Source: Trileptium ribeirensis (Eukaryota; Nematoda; Enoplea; Enoplida; Thoracostomopsidae). From it: a stretch of DNA of 64,000 nucleotides. The position numbers were made by a program, and so were the translations under genes. This document shows, piece after piece, positions 30,634-43,365 of the stretch. Under the pieces are notes generated by a model that ran no database searches, was not told the origin of the DNA, and saw only the letters and a list, made by a program, of their open reading frames with translations. The DNA is taken from assembly GCA_030248225.1 (NCBI GenBank), contig JASANE010026419.1, positions 1 to 64,000 of the forward strand, in the 5' to 3' direction. Positions within the stretch are counted from its first letter, which is position 1, and each line of letters starts with the position of its first letter.

Positions 30634-32689
30634 CAGAATTTTTGAAGCATTTTTGAAACGTTAATAGTAATATATGGTAGCTTATGGATATTGCATTTAT
30701 TAGGAATGCTTAGCTTCAGTATTATGAAAAATTTTCACGTTAATAATGTACTACAATTGCTTACTGTCATCACGGTGGTTTGTGTTCCATTCTGACATTT
30801 CAAAAGCATCTATAAAGAATATTCGTAGACATAGAAAAATGTCGCTAACTTCTACAAATTTGACCGATGGAACTGGTATTTTTGGTATTTTTTGGTACCT
30901 CCAGGCACAAAACAGTTGCACCGTGGTTCGTTAATAATTTAGACGAGTTATTAACTATTTTGCTTTTGCCATTGAAATAACTTACATTTTGACAACGAAT
31001 CCAAAATCTTGTTACAATAACACTATGTATTTGTTGAAATAGAAATCTACTCAAAATGCTAAATAAAAGGGTAAACCGCCAGCTGAACATCCTGATCGGT
31101 TACGCCATTTGTTGGATTATTAGATCGGGCTGGAAATGATAAAATCATAAACTGCTAGCTACCCGAATTTTACAAATGTAATCTGCATTTGGCAAATTTA
31201 ATATAACTTGCAAAACAGTTAATTCTATAAAGACAATTTGGATCATAGCTGATAGGTTATTCCATGCGAATTTAATATAGTGTTCTTAACTCTTCGATGC
31301 ATTAACTATAGTGTAATTTTTACAATGTTGAACATATTTCTACTGCATCGACGAACTGAACCCATATCGTAGGTTAGTCACTAAGCACGGTTCCTTAAGG
31401 TCCATCGAAAAGTGAGAGGCGTCTTTCCTAGACAATCCCCTTTCCGAAATTCGTCAATTTTCGAGATACAGGTGAGATATTGGTACCCTGCGACTCATAT
31501 CGATGAGATGAATCAGAAGATGTGCACTTTGTCCTTATTTATGGAAAAATTCTTCGATTTTTTGGGTTAGCAATGGTCCCCGATTCGACAAAACCGGTTC
31601 ATGGATTATTTTAGGCTTAGGCTAAATCTTAGGCTTAGCATTAGGCCTAGGAATTCACATAAATGACAGTAACCTATTAACCAGAAACCGATTGCGCTCA
31701 TTTTGCCGCCATTGGACTGAGTACATCAAGGCGGTTTTAATGGTACATAAAACTACACATTTACTGAGAATTTTTTCGAAATCTAGGGTACCAAGGTGGT
31801 ATTTGTAGCCAAAAGAATCTTTAATAAATTTTCATAAATGTGAACAAAATTGTCATATTCTTACTCATATCGTCAATCTGAGTGGAATGGTACCAAAATG
31901 TCCGCTGTACTTTGAAAATTGACCAATTTAGAGCTGGATAGTTTTCTGGGAAAGACCGAAGTGAGAGTATATAATAAAGGTGTAAACGTACAATATATGA
32001 TAAACAGGGTTCCCCCAACGTTTCACGATGTACACTGGGTCCTCTTGGACGGATTAGGTATGAAAGAATTAATATTTGAAAAGATCCAAAAGATTGCTGC
32101 AGAAGTTCTTTAATGTACCCGAAACAAGCCATATAAGCAGAGGGACAATTAATAGTTGCTATCTACTTATTGTAGATGAAATGGTAAAATGTTAAAATGA
32201 CGTTGCTACGTAACAAAACTAATAGTCAGACAAATTTCGTTTTAAGAGCTTAGCGCGGCATACACACACGAAATTCCGACGCAATTCTAATAATGGACAT
32301 AAACCCAGAAATTTTGTAAGTACCCAGTTAACCATATTAAATAAAAAAATTGTCACAACCTATCGATCGGAAATGACATTTTTTGCAGTTTTTTTTAATA
32401 TAGACGCCTTCTGCTGCTGATTATAGCCAAATTCCCTAAAGCCGGGCAAGTAGTGTAGTAGCTGAGGCCATTGTTGGGTTGAGTTGGTAATTTAAAGTTG
32501 CACTTTTAATTGCACCGGTGGAATTTTCATTGGCTTGATTGTAGTCTCCCTGAAACTGTGATTGAATAAACTAACCGACAACTAATAAATATGACCTTTC
32601 TGTTTCGTACGCAACATGACGGAAATATGCTGCACAGATAAAATGAATTTGAATGAGCACACAATGCATCATTTACCTTAAGATGTGCG
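30634..32689. other. Unassigned intergenic sequence
   Basis: No gene recognised. ORFs of 64-103 codons at 31821-32132 (minus) and 31919-32113 (plus) overlap each other and lack known motifs. GGCTTAGG-type short repeats occur at 31610-31650. Confidence 0.4.
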
Positions 32690-33365
32690 CACCTAAGGGC
32701 GAATTCTGTCACAGAGCCAATGGCGGCTCGTGACAAAATGCACAGCCACATCCGACCCATTAAAAATAAAATAAATAGCTAAGCTAGGCTAGTATGTTTT
32801 TACGAGCCGGGAGCGGCTATATCTCATGGTATGGTAGCCGGGACAGACTACTGAAAAACATATTCGGTTTATCAGATTTAGCTACGGGGAACATACTTAG
32901 CTCTAGGCCCATAAAAGGCAAGATTAATAGTAGTTAAAGTAAGATGCATAAATACAGGTAAGATAAATACTTAAATATAGCAATTTTTCAAAATTTTTGT
33001 TTAAGCGTCTTGTACAAGCAAACCTAGCTATGTAAAACACGTTCTTTCATGCATAAAAATTATGGTATTGTAATTTTAACGATGTTTTACGAATATATGA
33101 CCATATGTTTCACCAATTTCTATTTTTCGTGATTTTCCATTGTCGTCATATATCTTTGGCTTTTGGCGCCGATTTCGGCTCTTGTGACAATTTATCAGCC
33201 TCGTTTTACTATTAGCTAGTATATTTGTAGTGTCTGGCTCGGCCCATAAATGTCACATTGGCTAATCGCGGCTTGTCAAGCTTAGCTTTAGAGCCGCGGT
33301 AGACTGTGACAAAATTCGGCCATACCGCACACATCTTAAAGTAATTGATGCATAAGATGAATGGA
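32690..33365. repeat. Dispersed repeat A, copy 2
   Basis: Aligns in the same orientation with 13250-13960. The two copies share start (CACAGCCACATCC) and end (GCATAAG/TTCATAAG) regions. Confidence 0.75.
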
Positions 33366-34460
33366 ACGCAGAGATGGAATCGGCTTAGCATTTGTGACAC
33401 GGCTACGGTAGCTATAGTATCGCCACATGTTCGTTATAGTACCGGTGTATTGGTCTTGCCCGGTTACTAGACATAGGTAAATATTAGTATATGAGAATTT
33501 ACCTTATTCCGCAAATGCATGACTGTTTACCCTATACCACGTAATGTATAAGTGGAGTGATTTTGACCCCAAACCAAAAAAAGTGACCCAGTGTTCATTA
33601 ACACTTTCTATTTTACCACAAGTAACATCACAAATTTATTTTTCATAACACTGCTTTTAACGCGAAAACAATTTATGCCACGGGCCATCGCTGTATACGA
33701 TTGTATATAATGTGTAATAATGGCAAAGTTGGTCTACCCTCTCAGCGAATCTTTTGGTACTGTTACGTTCAGGTTTCACGTGTAGTTTTTAGCCTCATCG
33801 TCGGTGCAAATCACGATGACATATTACGAATAAAAAAATGGCGGAATTCTTCCTGTTAAGATCGTATAAAACATGTCGATATTGAACCGAAACATGGTGC
33901 TGCCAAAATTGCGTCCACACTGTTGGCCAGAAATAGATTGATTGTTGCTGGCACCGAAAACTAATCCGGAAAAATACTCCGATTATACATTCAATTTTTA
34001 ATTGGGTCTACACTAAATAAATAAGCACACGTATGTATAAATAGAGTATGACTTTTAAAAATAAGATCATACATTGGTGACGTAAACTGAGACTCCACAG
34101 GTTTTCTGTATTACCGTCAAGAGTCCAGTTTTACAGTAGTAAAAGAGGGTCACCTGATGAAGCCCCGCACGTCACAGGCACCGTATTATTAAATGTCACT
34201 CAATTTCGTATTCGTTTCTAGAATATACACTGCATGACAGATGTTCAAACTTGAGATGCCGTCATAAAGACCCCACGTGTGAATTGCAGGCTTAATAATA
34301 AACAGATTGCACAACCATTTATTATTGAGAATAATTTTGAGACATACATACCTCCCACATCAGTGTGATGAGATATTTTACTGATTTTTCTACAATATTT
34401 TCTCATGTTAAGTATCAACGCAGTTTAGGTATTATTATATAAAAGGATAAATTAACAACT
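33366..34460. other. Region upstream of the EF-hand gene
   Basis: Probable 5' flank of the gene. TATATAAAAGG at 34437-34447 resembles a TATA box, but it lies only about 15-25 bases before the ATG, too close to serve this start unless the leader is extremely short. No upstream exon could be recognised. Confidence 0.35.
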
Positions 34461-34684
34461 ATGAAATATAGTAATAAAAATGATTTAATGCTATCGTCGA
34501 ATACACTGAAATCTATTGTTAATTTGCTACTTGGTGGTATATTCCTTGATGCTGTACTGTTAACTCACAATACGATCACTGCAGAACAAATGCAGCAAAG
34601 CTATGGATCGAAGCAGGCCAGCCATCATCCAGCGCAACACAAGTCACACCATGAGCACGATAAAGGCGAGGTCTTTCATAAAGA
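34461..34684 (+). CDS. MCFD2: MCFD2-like EF-hand protein, exon 1 (signal peptide, His-rich segment)
   Basis: First coding exon of a secretory-pathway EF-hand protein. In vertebrates MCFD2 pairs with the lectin LMAN1 to carry selected glycoproteins from ER to Golgi. The ATG at 34461 opens 74 codons plus two bases. A hydrophobic core at residues 17-33 (IVNLLLGGIFLDAVLL) acts as signal peptide; Met10 is an alternative start. Residues 54-74 are His-rich (SHHPAQHKSHHEHDKG), comparable to the segment before the EF-hands in MCFD2. The exon ends at 34684 before donor GTAAGC, in phase 2, which fits exon 2. Homology of this exon alone is weak; the call depends on exons 2 and 3. The symbol denotes the vertebrate family name; orthology versus the related CGREF1 was not tested. 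Confidence 0.8.
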
Positions 34685-36619
34685 GTAAGCAAATTTTGAG
34701 CATTCTATGCTTTGACTGGCTAAATTTGTAAGATCAGATAGAAGTACTGGACACCAATATCGCTTTACCTTCATAAAACTTCCTAGGGAAACAATCACCA
34801 ACCGTATTGCTATTATTGTAGGAAAATATTTAATGCCTTATTCAAAGCTAAAGCTTCTTGCCTGAAATAGTTGTTGACATCACTAAACAGTGCGCTAGGG
34901 TAAAGCATAAATTGTTATAAAATATTTTCCTACCTCAGAAGCAGGCCCTTCTTAAATTTGGAGATGAAGTTAAAGTGGTATTCAGGTTTCCTACATGTTA
35001 TAACAACTACGTTGAATTTGTGACCATGGCAAATAAGATAATGTGTAATACAGTAATGTCAGACATACTAGATGCTTCATGGAGACTATTGGGTGTCTGC
35101 TGTTTTAGAAACATTTTGCTCCGTGTCCTATAATTAACAATGTATAGTTTCAACCATTACATAGTGTTTCTATGATGTTAGTGTGCCGATTGCCCAATTT
35201 CGTTGAGGCTTTCGCTTTACAATTGAGTCGTTTCAACAGCATTATATATTTCATAATCAATACAGCAAACTCATTTATTACCGACTTGTTCTAATTAGAG
35301 ATGCTGGTGATCTAGAATTTGTGTGGCATTCTCGGTTTTATCTGGTCAAAATCTGTTACCTCTGACTCTTGCAGAATTTCGTACTTCGCGTCGTTTAATA
35401 CAAAAATAGACATTGTATTTTTGTAAGAAATGGATAAATTAGCTAAATAATTGATGAATCGTGTAAAAATTAGCGATGTTATTTTTATTATGTCGTATTA
35501 TACATCATGCGCCTATGTATGGATTTGCTAGGACAAGAACTACTGAAAACGCAAGGGGTGCCGACATGTGTTGATCACCTAACCTCTGTATTGGCAGGAC
35601 GGGACTCGTATACACTCCACTATGTAGCGTTGCTCTCGAATTATTAAAATGACACACAATTTCTAATTAAACCCAAATTTTCGAGACAACGCGAAAGTGA
35701 AATTTGAAATAGATATTCCTAGCCCCTGCTTAATTGTAGCGGGTAATTTAAGAACAGTTAACAATTTATAATTGCTATTTTGTTACGCAACTGCTATATT
35801 TTGCATGCATACCGGACACTTTAACCTTAATCGCTAAACCTTTACCATAAAACTTCCAAGACTGTTAAAAGCGCTAAAAATGTTTTATTATTTTACAAGA
35901 TTGATGAATAAAATTCTGTTGCACAAGACAGATTTTTCTGTTACCTGGAAACGACCCTAACGCTAAATTTTATTGCAGCAACTGCCTTAACTTCGGAAAA
36001 GGTTTTAGAATTTCATTTTTTTACGTCGACGCTTAAGCATTGGTCTTACCTATCGACCAGCACATTTGTCTCTGATCACATGTCTTTCCTCGCGAGCTTT
36101 GATAGAGAAATGTACATTTTAAGCCAAATTTAGTATGCTTCAAATTTCGGCAGCGAAATTCTTTAAAATAAACAGGGAAACCGATTAGGTTCAAATTTTG
36201 TCAGAGCAGAATATTAACAAGGTACACATGGAGGGATACGTTACAAGACTATCCCATTATTTAGATAATAGGAAGAACTAGTAATTTGGTAGCAAAACAT
36301 CGTATCGCACAACTAAGTTACTGTTTTACAGTATTTATTTCGAATTCTCGCAATGCATGTATCGGTAGACAGCAAGATCATGGCACCGATATTCGTTATC
36401 CTAATACAATCTAAGCTTCGGAATTTAATGTCGCAAATTGCTACTTTGTGGCAAAATTGATGTAAATTTTATTATATATTCCGCAATAGCAATTTATGAT
36501 CTTTTATGTGGGTTATCTGTTCACTGTGCATGTACAACTTATATGGCGGACGTATACTATTAACTTCATCAATGTACAGCCTTTTGCTATAAAACAAGAT
36601 GACAAGTACGATTCTGCTG

Positions 36620-37010
36620 CCAAAGTCAGCTAATAATCGCTATGACTGTATAAATAAACCTACTTTGATTAAGGTTCAACAGTTAATGTTTTTTACATAT
36701 ACATTGAACAGGTACTGGTTACACATAGATGCTTATGGAGGTAGGCGGGCTACTCTTCTGAGGCATCAGACGCAGCCACCACACGGCGCAGAGCGCCGAC
36801 AACCTTGCAGGTGACCAAAAAAGATAGATAGAGTCTGAGGCTAAAGTCAAGCTAATAATTGCTGTGACAACAGCATTTTCGCGATAAATAAAAAGCGACG
36901 TTGTTTAACTTTCAACAGTAAAAACTTTTACATATATATTGAATGGTTACAGTAATTCATCATAGAGGCTCATGGGGGTAGGGTGGTTACTTTCCTGAAG
37001 CGTCGGTTCC
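36620..37010. repeat. ~220-bp tandem duplication
   Basis: Two diverged copies starting near 36622 and 36842. They share AAAGTCA(A)GCTAATAAT, GTTTTTTACATATA, ATTGAA and a GGGTAGG...CTTTCCTGAAGC-like end. A GC-rich stretch with C runs follows (37010-37110). Confidence 0.6.
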
Positions 37011-37337
37011 CGGCGCCCTCCTCGGTGGAAGGAACCGAACCCCCTGACAAATGGCCCCAGACCCCCCCCCGGCCCGGGCTACCTTACTCCCCCGAGGTGT
37101 CCGATACAACTCCTCCAAGATCTCTCCCCACGAGCATATATGATGGCAACTCCTTGCCCATAAGCTCATAAAATTTGCGCGGTTGGAACCTGTTTGGTAA
37201 CAAAACGTCCCCAGGTACACATTTGCTAGATTCCTTATTTCTGGGACATAATTTAATTATTCTTTATTTAAATTTGAAATAACACTGGTACTTCTTTAAA
37301 TATAGCCCAAGGTACAGAGGCTAGTATAAAATTTTAC

Positions 37338-37980
37338 AATTCAAATGAAATTACAGAGTTTATTAATCAATGCGTAAGCTTGAGTTTAAAGGGTGGTGAT
37401 ACATTTTATCACAATTTTGGACGCAATTTTTGAACAGGAAGAACATTTTGATCCTTTTATTTGCAATTCGAATGAAATTACAGAGTTTATTAATCAATGC
37501 ATAGGCTTGAGTTTAAACGGTGGTGATACATTTTCATCACAATTTTGGACGCAATTTTAGAACAGAAAGAACATTTTGATCATTTTATTTGGAATTCAAA
37601 TGTAATTACAGAGTTTATTAATCAATTCGTAAGCTTGAGTTTAAAGGGTGGTGATACATTTTGATCACAATTTTGGACGCAATTTTAGAACAGGAAGAAC
37701 ATTTTGATCCTTTTATTTGCAATTCAAATGTAATTACAGAGCTTATGAATCAATGCGTAAGCTTGAGTTTAAAGGGTGGTGATACATTTTGATCACAATT
37801 TTGGAAGCAATTTTAGAACAGGAAAAACATTTTGATCCTTTTATTTGCAATTCAAATGTAATTACAGAGCTTATTAATCAATGCGTAAGCTTGAGTTTAA
37901 AGGGTGGTGATACATTTTGATCACAATTTTGGACGCAATTTTAGAACAGGAAGAACATTTTGATCTTTATTATTATTATT
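37338..37980. repeat. 128-bp satellite, five copies, intronic
   Basis: Five tandem copies with CAGAG markers at 37354, 37481, 37609, 37737 and 37865, giving a period of 127-128 bp. Copies are about 95% alike, so the expansion is recent. Each holds GGGTGGTGATACATTTT and TTTTGATC blocks. It lies in intron 1. Confidence 0.95.
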
Positions 37981-38910
37981 ATCAATTCAAGTGTAAAGCC
38001 TAAAGGTGAGACGAATATAAACAAATAATAATTTGAAACGACAAAATAACTTTAACTCTTTTAATTTCTATTTTCGAAATGGAGATTGCCAACTGACCAC
38101 AACCTGTTGGCCCAAACGTCACTACATTATGTCATTACATCAATATCGTGTTCATAGGGGGAGGGAGATTAAACCCCTTGGGGCATCACAGATCCACCAT
38201 TTCCCGGGTAGTAGCACTATCCCGACTTCCTACCTCTCCGGACTTCCCAAGATCGCCATTTCAAACTGCGGAGCTCCCGCGCCTAAGACGAGCAGAAATT
38301 AAGGCAAAAATAGACAAAAAGTGGGAGTACCTTGGGAAAAATTTATGAGATAACTGCTAAAAGTTGGGGGTAAAGTGGCGAAAATTGGGGAAAATTGGAA
38401 AAAATTAAAATTTTGAGTCTAAAAATTTAGAAAATTTATCTCAGCCACTCCCACGAAGCATCTGCTATCCACTCCTGAGACGTCGGACCTCATGCACGTA
38501 TGCTAAAGGCCCATTACAAAAATTACGTGTAAGAGTTTGACATTCTGTTATATTTTATATTATACGTTATCACAGTATGACGATGCGGTCGTATTCGTCT
38601 TACCCATTAGGTTGTCTCATAGGTTTTACGTCATGGTTTTTCAGGATTATCATTAAGGTCCTCATGTGATAACAGCTGCCGGGAGCCAGCAGTCAGTGCC
38701 ATATGCGCAGCAGTATACCATTGCTAACTGGTATTACTGCGTTTTGAATATCGGCGGTACGTGTAAGAACAATCATTCCGAACATTCGAAATCCGCAAAA
38801 CATTAAGACGTACGGTAAAAGGTCGATATAAAATATCACCTATCAAATATATATATACTAATTATATATATATACAATTACTATGCAATTCAAAATTATA
38901 TTTATTTTAG

Positions 38911-39077
38911 CCAAAACCAGATCAAAGAAAAATTAGCCGAAAAAGTGGACGTCACCAATAAGACAACGCTTAGTGAAGAAGAAATGTCGTTCTATTATTT
39001 TCATCTTCACGATCGTGATAACAATACCAAATTAGATGGTCTAGAAATAATGCAAGCTGTCCAACATGCACACGAAG
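38911..39077 (+). CDS. MCFD2: MCFD2-like EF-hand protein, exon 2 (EF-hand 1)
   Basis: 167-bp internal exon between acceptor TTTATTTTAG and donor GTAAAG. It completes codon 75 (Asp) from exon 1 and ends after the first base of codon 131. It encodes DQNQIKEKLAEKV, then EEEMSFYYFHLHDRDNN, then KLDGLEIMQAVQHAHE. The first EF-hand loop is residues 109-120 (DRDNNTKLDGLE) with ligands Asp109, Asp111, Asn113, Asp117 and Glu120; Thr replaces the usual Gly at loop position 6. The HYF..HD.D.N..LDGLE layout is characteristic of MCFD2. This is the strongest evidence for the family assignment together with exon 3. Confidence 0.92.
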
Positions 39078-40029
39078 GTAAAGCAAAATTTTTATGCTTT
39101 GACATTCAGGGCATAAATAGTTTTTGTAGTAGCCGTCCGTCAGTGACGTTGTCTTCGCCTTTTGATAGATTATGTATTATAAATTGTATGTTCATTTTGC
39201 AGTCATATTCCGTGAATATATAACAACATTACAAATTTGACCGCTGAATTGGTGACTGTTGCCAGAATTAGGTAACCTTGAGCCGTAAGATTCGCGTCCA
39301 TATTTAGTCAGATATTTAGTTTAGCGCACATCATATGAATATAAATTTAACCAGGTTCAAATTTCAGACTCGGGTTAGCTCCGATTTAAGTAACAATAAA
39401 TTGAAAATTTTAAATAACCACGGTGTGGAGAACGTTTTGCGTAGATCATAATTCGGTGCGGTATCAAGTTAGTCTTCTTATTCTTTTCTGCTGTTATCAG
39501 GTTAGAGAAATAGGTGAAACAACTGTGGGTTTTTCGGGTACTCAATTCCTAGTCTGAAAGTTGGTAATTTTCAGTAACAAATTTTGTCATATTTCGAACC
39601 ATTGTTGTTGGACGACGTTGTTCATAAACATAGGACTATATTTATGACATTTTTTCGATGTTTAGTTACCGACGAACCTGAACAATTTTTAGTTGCCTTA
39701 GTAATTAAATCTTTCAAAACAAACTAAATCGACAATTGGACACTGAAAAATTAGTATAAAATATTTGTCACTTTGAACCAAAGGACAGTTTCGTAATTCT
39801 ACCTCGATGATTAGAATAGTTACAAAATTGACTGTGTACGTTAAAAATTGACGATTTTGGAACTGGGAACAGAGGGAGGGGGTGGGAAGGATTAACGAAA
39901 AATACCCTGGGATAAAGTTTGAACATTCTAAAGAAAGGCGTCCGAAAGTGTAAATAACTGTTTTTGACTGTTTTTTTACTATTTCAAATTTCAAAGCAAA
40001 AAGACAGCATCACAAAAAACAAATGGAAC

Positions 40030-40720
40030 TAGCGCTTTCCAATGGTAACTGGAGGCGCTTATCAGCTGCCTTCGAACTCAACGCCAAAACTGTGCGTCGA
40101 CCACCATGCCTGTTTTAAAAGGTTTGTCGGGGCGAATTTCATTCCTTTGGACAAGGCACCGGAGGTTTTCCTGACGACACAGACACCCGCGGTATACAAA
40201 CTACTTGGAAAACCGGCTGCTCAACAGATGCCGCAGAAATAACCTGAAAATTGGCGAATTCGTGAACTTTATGAACCAGCAATATTATCCAAAGCGATTC
40301 GTAGTCAGAGAGCATTTCAAGTTCTGGAGCGATATGAATCGAACACTGGGTGAAACCGTTCACAAGCTGGCCGCACGGATACGCCAAGGCGCTGCTACAC
40401 TTGACTTCTCATCAATCCAGGATCCGCAGGACGACATTCTGTCACCCACTTCCTCTGTTCAGTCAACAACGTAGCCGTTTTCAAATCCTTGTTCAACGTC
40501 AACGACGATGAACTCGACTTCGCCCGTACTGTGGCGATAGCTGTGGAATCCGAAGACACAGCTAATGCCGCCAAGGACACGGTCTTCGAGCAACAACGGA
40601 AGCCAGTTAATCAGCTTCGAGCTCAGTCTAAAGCGTTCAAGCGTGTTTCGAAAACAAGGTCATTCAATTGTTCGAAGTCCACAATCAAGTGGTGCCGATG
40701 TGGGAAGCCGGAACGCTGAG
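40030..40720 (+). pseudogene. Ty3/Gypsy Gag remnant (second element)
   Basis: Gag pieces in several frames. KAPEVFLTTQTPAVYKLLG (40156-40215) is followed by FVNFMNQQYYPKRFVVREH, FWSDMNRTLGETVHKLAARI and FSSIQDPQDD (40262-40440), then DDELDFARTVAIAVESEDTA (40501-40563) and CRCGK (40696). The order matches Gag of a Ty3/Gypsy lineage distinct from the 18-23 kb element. Frame changes occur near 40205, 40475 and 40720. Confidence 0.85.
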
Positions 40721-40725
40721 CTGAT

Positions 40726-41660
40726 ATGGCCCGATTCAAAGACTCGGAGCGCCGGTTCTGCCGACCAGGATACTTACAGGAAATTATATACCAATTGACA
40801 TTTGACCTTCCCGGTGTCGCCGTGTACCTGGAAGATATTCTTATTAGTGCAAAAGATGCGTGCGATCACCTACAATATTACGCCGTCTGCTTCAGCGATT
40901 GTTTCAGAAAGGTCTTTCATGACGGTTGCACAAGTGTCAATTCGCGCAACCAAGCATGGAATACCTGGGTCATCTTCTGTAAAAGTACGGCGTCTCCAAA
41001 GTTTCAAAAGTTGGTGATGTCCAAAAGATGCCACCTCCAACCCTACAACGAACGTGTCAACGTTGAAATCTTTCCTAGGATCAATTCACTTCAAAGCGAA
41101 GTTCTTTTCCAATCTAGCTACCGTGTCCTAACCGCTCAACAGCCTCAAAAGTGCCTTGAGTGGAATTTAGGATCAAAAGAACAAGAAGGTTTTTTAATTT
41201 GATGAAGTTGCTCACTGCAGACACTGTGCATGTACATTTTATTCTGTCACATACACTGGGAATATCGTGTTATGCTTATATCGTAGGAGTAGGAGCCGTG
41301 GTCTTCCGTCGCTATCCTGATGGCACGCAAAATATTGGAAACACTTCCAAGACGTTGTCACAATCACAGCAATACTACAGCCAAATACGGAAAGAGCCTC
41401 TTGTCATCGTTTTCGCCCTCCAGAAAGCCACCAGTTCCTTTACGGAAGTCATTTCCTTTTATTAACCGACCACAAGCCACTCATAGCTATGTTTGGGCAT
41501 ACAAACAACTCTTGCACAGGCTGCCAATCGATTAGCCAGATAGGCTTTAATCTCTAGTCATTGCCATTACAACATCGAGTATGGGAAGACGCCAGATCAA
41601 TGCAACGCCAATGTCCTGAGTCGTGTTCCAGTTGGCCCTGACTATCAATTCGACGGGAAA
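40726..41660 (+). pseudogene. Ty3/Gypsy RT C-terminal part and RNase H remnant (second element)
   Basis: Picks up inside RT at YLQEIIYQLTFDLPGVAVYLEDILIS (two adjoining pieces). The catalytic pair has become ED instead of DD. Later RT blocks are broken. RNase H is readable as LLTADTVHVHF, GISCYAYIVGVGAVVFRRYPDG and SQIRKEPLVIVFALQK (41205-41430), then TDHKPL in another frame (about 41464) and NANVLSR (about 41600). Protease and the N-terminal half of RT are missing, so Gag is joined to RT by an internal deletion. Confidence 0.82.
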
Positions 41661-41689
41661 GAGAATGCAGATGACACAGATGCCGTATG

Positions 41690-42440
41690 TGCTATTAATA
41701 TGGTCAGTCGTCAAATCAATACAACCAATTCACTTCAGAAGGAATTCGCCAAAGATCTCGTCCTCTCGGCTATGATTGCGCTTTGTAAAAGAATGTTGGC
41801 GATATCACATACCGACCAAACTGCTAAGCCATTCCGCCATCTCGTCGGTTCCCTCGCAGCTTCTTTTGGATGCCTTCTTTACGGGTTCCGCGTTGTCATT
41901 CCTTCCCACGTGCAACCGCGGGTCCTGATACTGCTTCACTTGAGACATTTCGAGATGCAGCATACGAAAGAACTGGTGGGAACAGCTCTGTATTGGTCCA
42001 ACGTCAACGACGACACGATGCGCTGCTGCTGAGCCTTTTCAACGTGTGCTGAACACCAGAACAATCCACGAAAGTATGCAGTACACCCGTGGATAATGCT
42101 CGATAAGCCGTGAAGCCGTCTTCATATCCATCAAGCCATCAATTTTATAGGATCGAACTGGCTCACCGCTATCGATGTGTACTCAAGGTTTTCCTGCATC
42201 CATCCAACTCATTCCGTTTCCGCGAAGGCCACTACTGACCTGCTGAAACAAGATATGACACACTTTGGCATTCCGATACCGTCGTCAACGACAACGCAAC
42301 GACGTTCGAGTTTGAAGAATTCCAATCTTGGTGAAAGGAAAGCGGCATCACGTACACCTCGGGTGCCCCATACCATCCAGCTACTGCAGGGGTCTAGGAC
42401 ACATGCCACGGGTTGGTTAGACGCTTCACACCGAGGATCC
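41690..42440 (+). pseudogene. Ty3/Gypsy integrase remnant (second element)
   Basis: FGCLLYGFRVVIPSHVQPRV and LLHLRHFEMQHTKELVG with LYWSNVNDD (41865-42022) match the zinc-binding N-terminal region. Scattered pieces of the core follow in changing frames (YSRFSCIHPTHSVSAKAT at about 42180). Similarity fades near 42440. No LTR was recognised on either side. Confidence 0.75.
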
Positions 42441-42649
42441 AACGCTTCTGGGGATAATCCCCATACCCTAATGAGCATGTGTGGTAAAACGTGTTTATTC
42501 GTCTTAAAAAAAGTTAAACCATAATTAAGCCAATACTTTATATATATACAGTATTTAATCATATTTTGTTATTGCTATACCAATATTTTTACTGTTTTCT
42601 CTGGTTTTATGATTGCTTTAAAATATGCAAAAAACACAAAATAGTCCCG

Positions 42650-43365
42650 AACAAACATCGCCGAATCCGATTTTGTAAGCCCAGACCTTTTGTTAATGGA
42701 ATTTTTGTCAGTATACGGAGTGATAGTTAGCCGGTAATCAAGTTCTGATGAGTTGGTAGTTAAATAGTATTACTAGGGTTGTTGAGGGATAACCGACGGT
42801 CAACATTCTTGCCTCAGTCGCAGAAATAGGCTCGAACACTATGACCTAATCAGATTCAGTGATCCCAGGCGCTTTGTTAATGGGACTTTAAATAGGGTAC
42901 GGATGATAAACAGCCCACAGTTCTGCTGAGTTGCTAATAAAATATCAGCAGGGTTTCTGCGTGACGACGGACGGTCAATATTCGTGCCTCAGTCACAAAA
43001 TAGTATCGAACACCATCACCTAATTCAATTCAGTAAGCCCAGATACTTGATTAATGGGACTTTAAATAGGGGTACGGAGTGATCAACAGTTCACAATTAA
43101 GATTTGCTGAATCGGTAATAAAATATTCGCAGGGTAGTTGCGGGACAACCGACGGTCAATATTCGTAACGCCGCTAGATCCGATTCAGTGAGCCCAGGCG
43201 CTTTCTTAATGGGGCTTTAAATAGGGGTTCGGATGATAAACAGTCCATAGTTCTGCTGAGTTGCTAATGAAATATTAGCAGGGTAGCTGCGGGACAACCG
43301 ATGGTCAATATTCGGCCTCAGGCCCTAAAATAGCCTCGAACAACATCACCTATGCGGTTTCACGT
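42650..43365. repeat. ~180-bp satellite, four copies
   Basis: Four diverged copies. The marker (A)CCGACGGTCAA occurs at about 42793, 42969, 43149 and 43300, and TTAATGGGACTTTAAATAGG precedes each later one. Period is 148-180 bp. A fifth piece lies beyond the MITE at 43841-44015. Confidence 0.85.

Larger units (their letters stand above)
34685..38910 (+). other. Intron 1 of the MCFD2-like gene
   Basis: 4.2-kb intron with donor GTAAGC and acceptor TTTATTTTAG. It carries a ~220-bp duplication (36620-37010) and a 128-bp satellite (37338-37980). I see no other gene in it. Confidence 0.75.

Noticed and set aside
31821..32132. 103-codon minus-strand ORF as a host exon
   Set aside because: It overlaps a plus-strand ORF, has no recognisable motif, and has no convincing splice partners.
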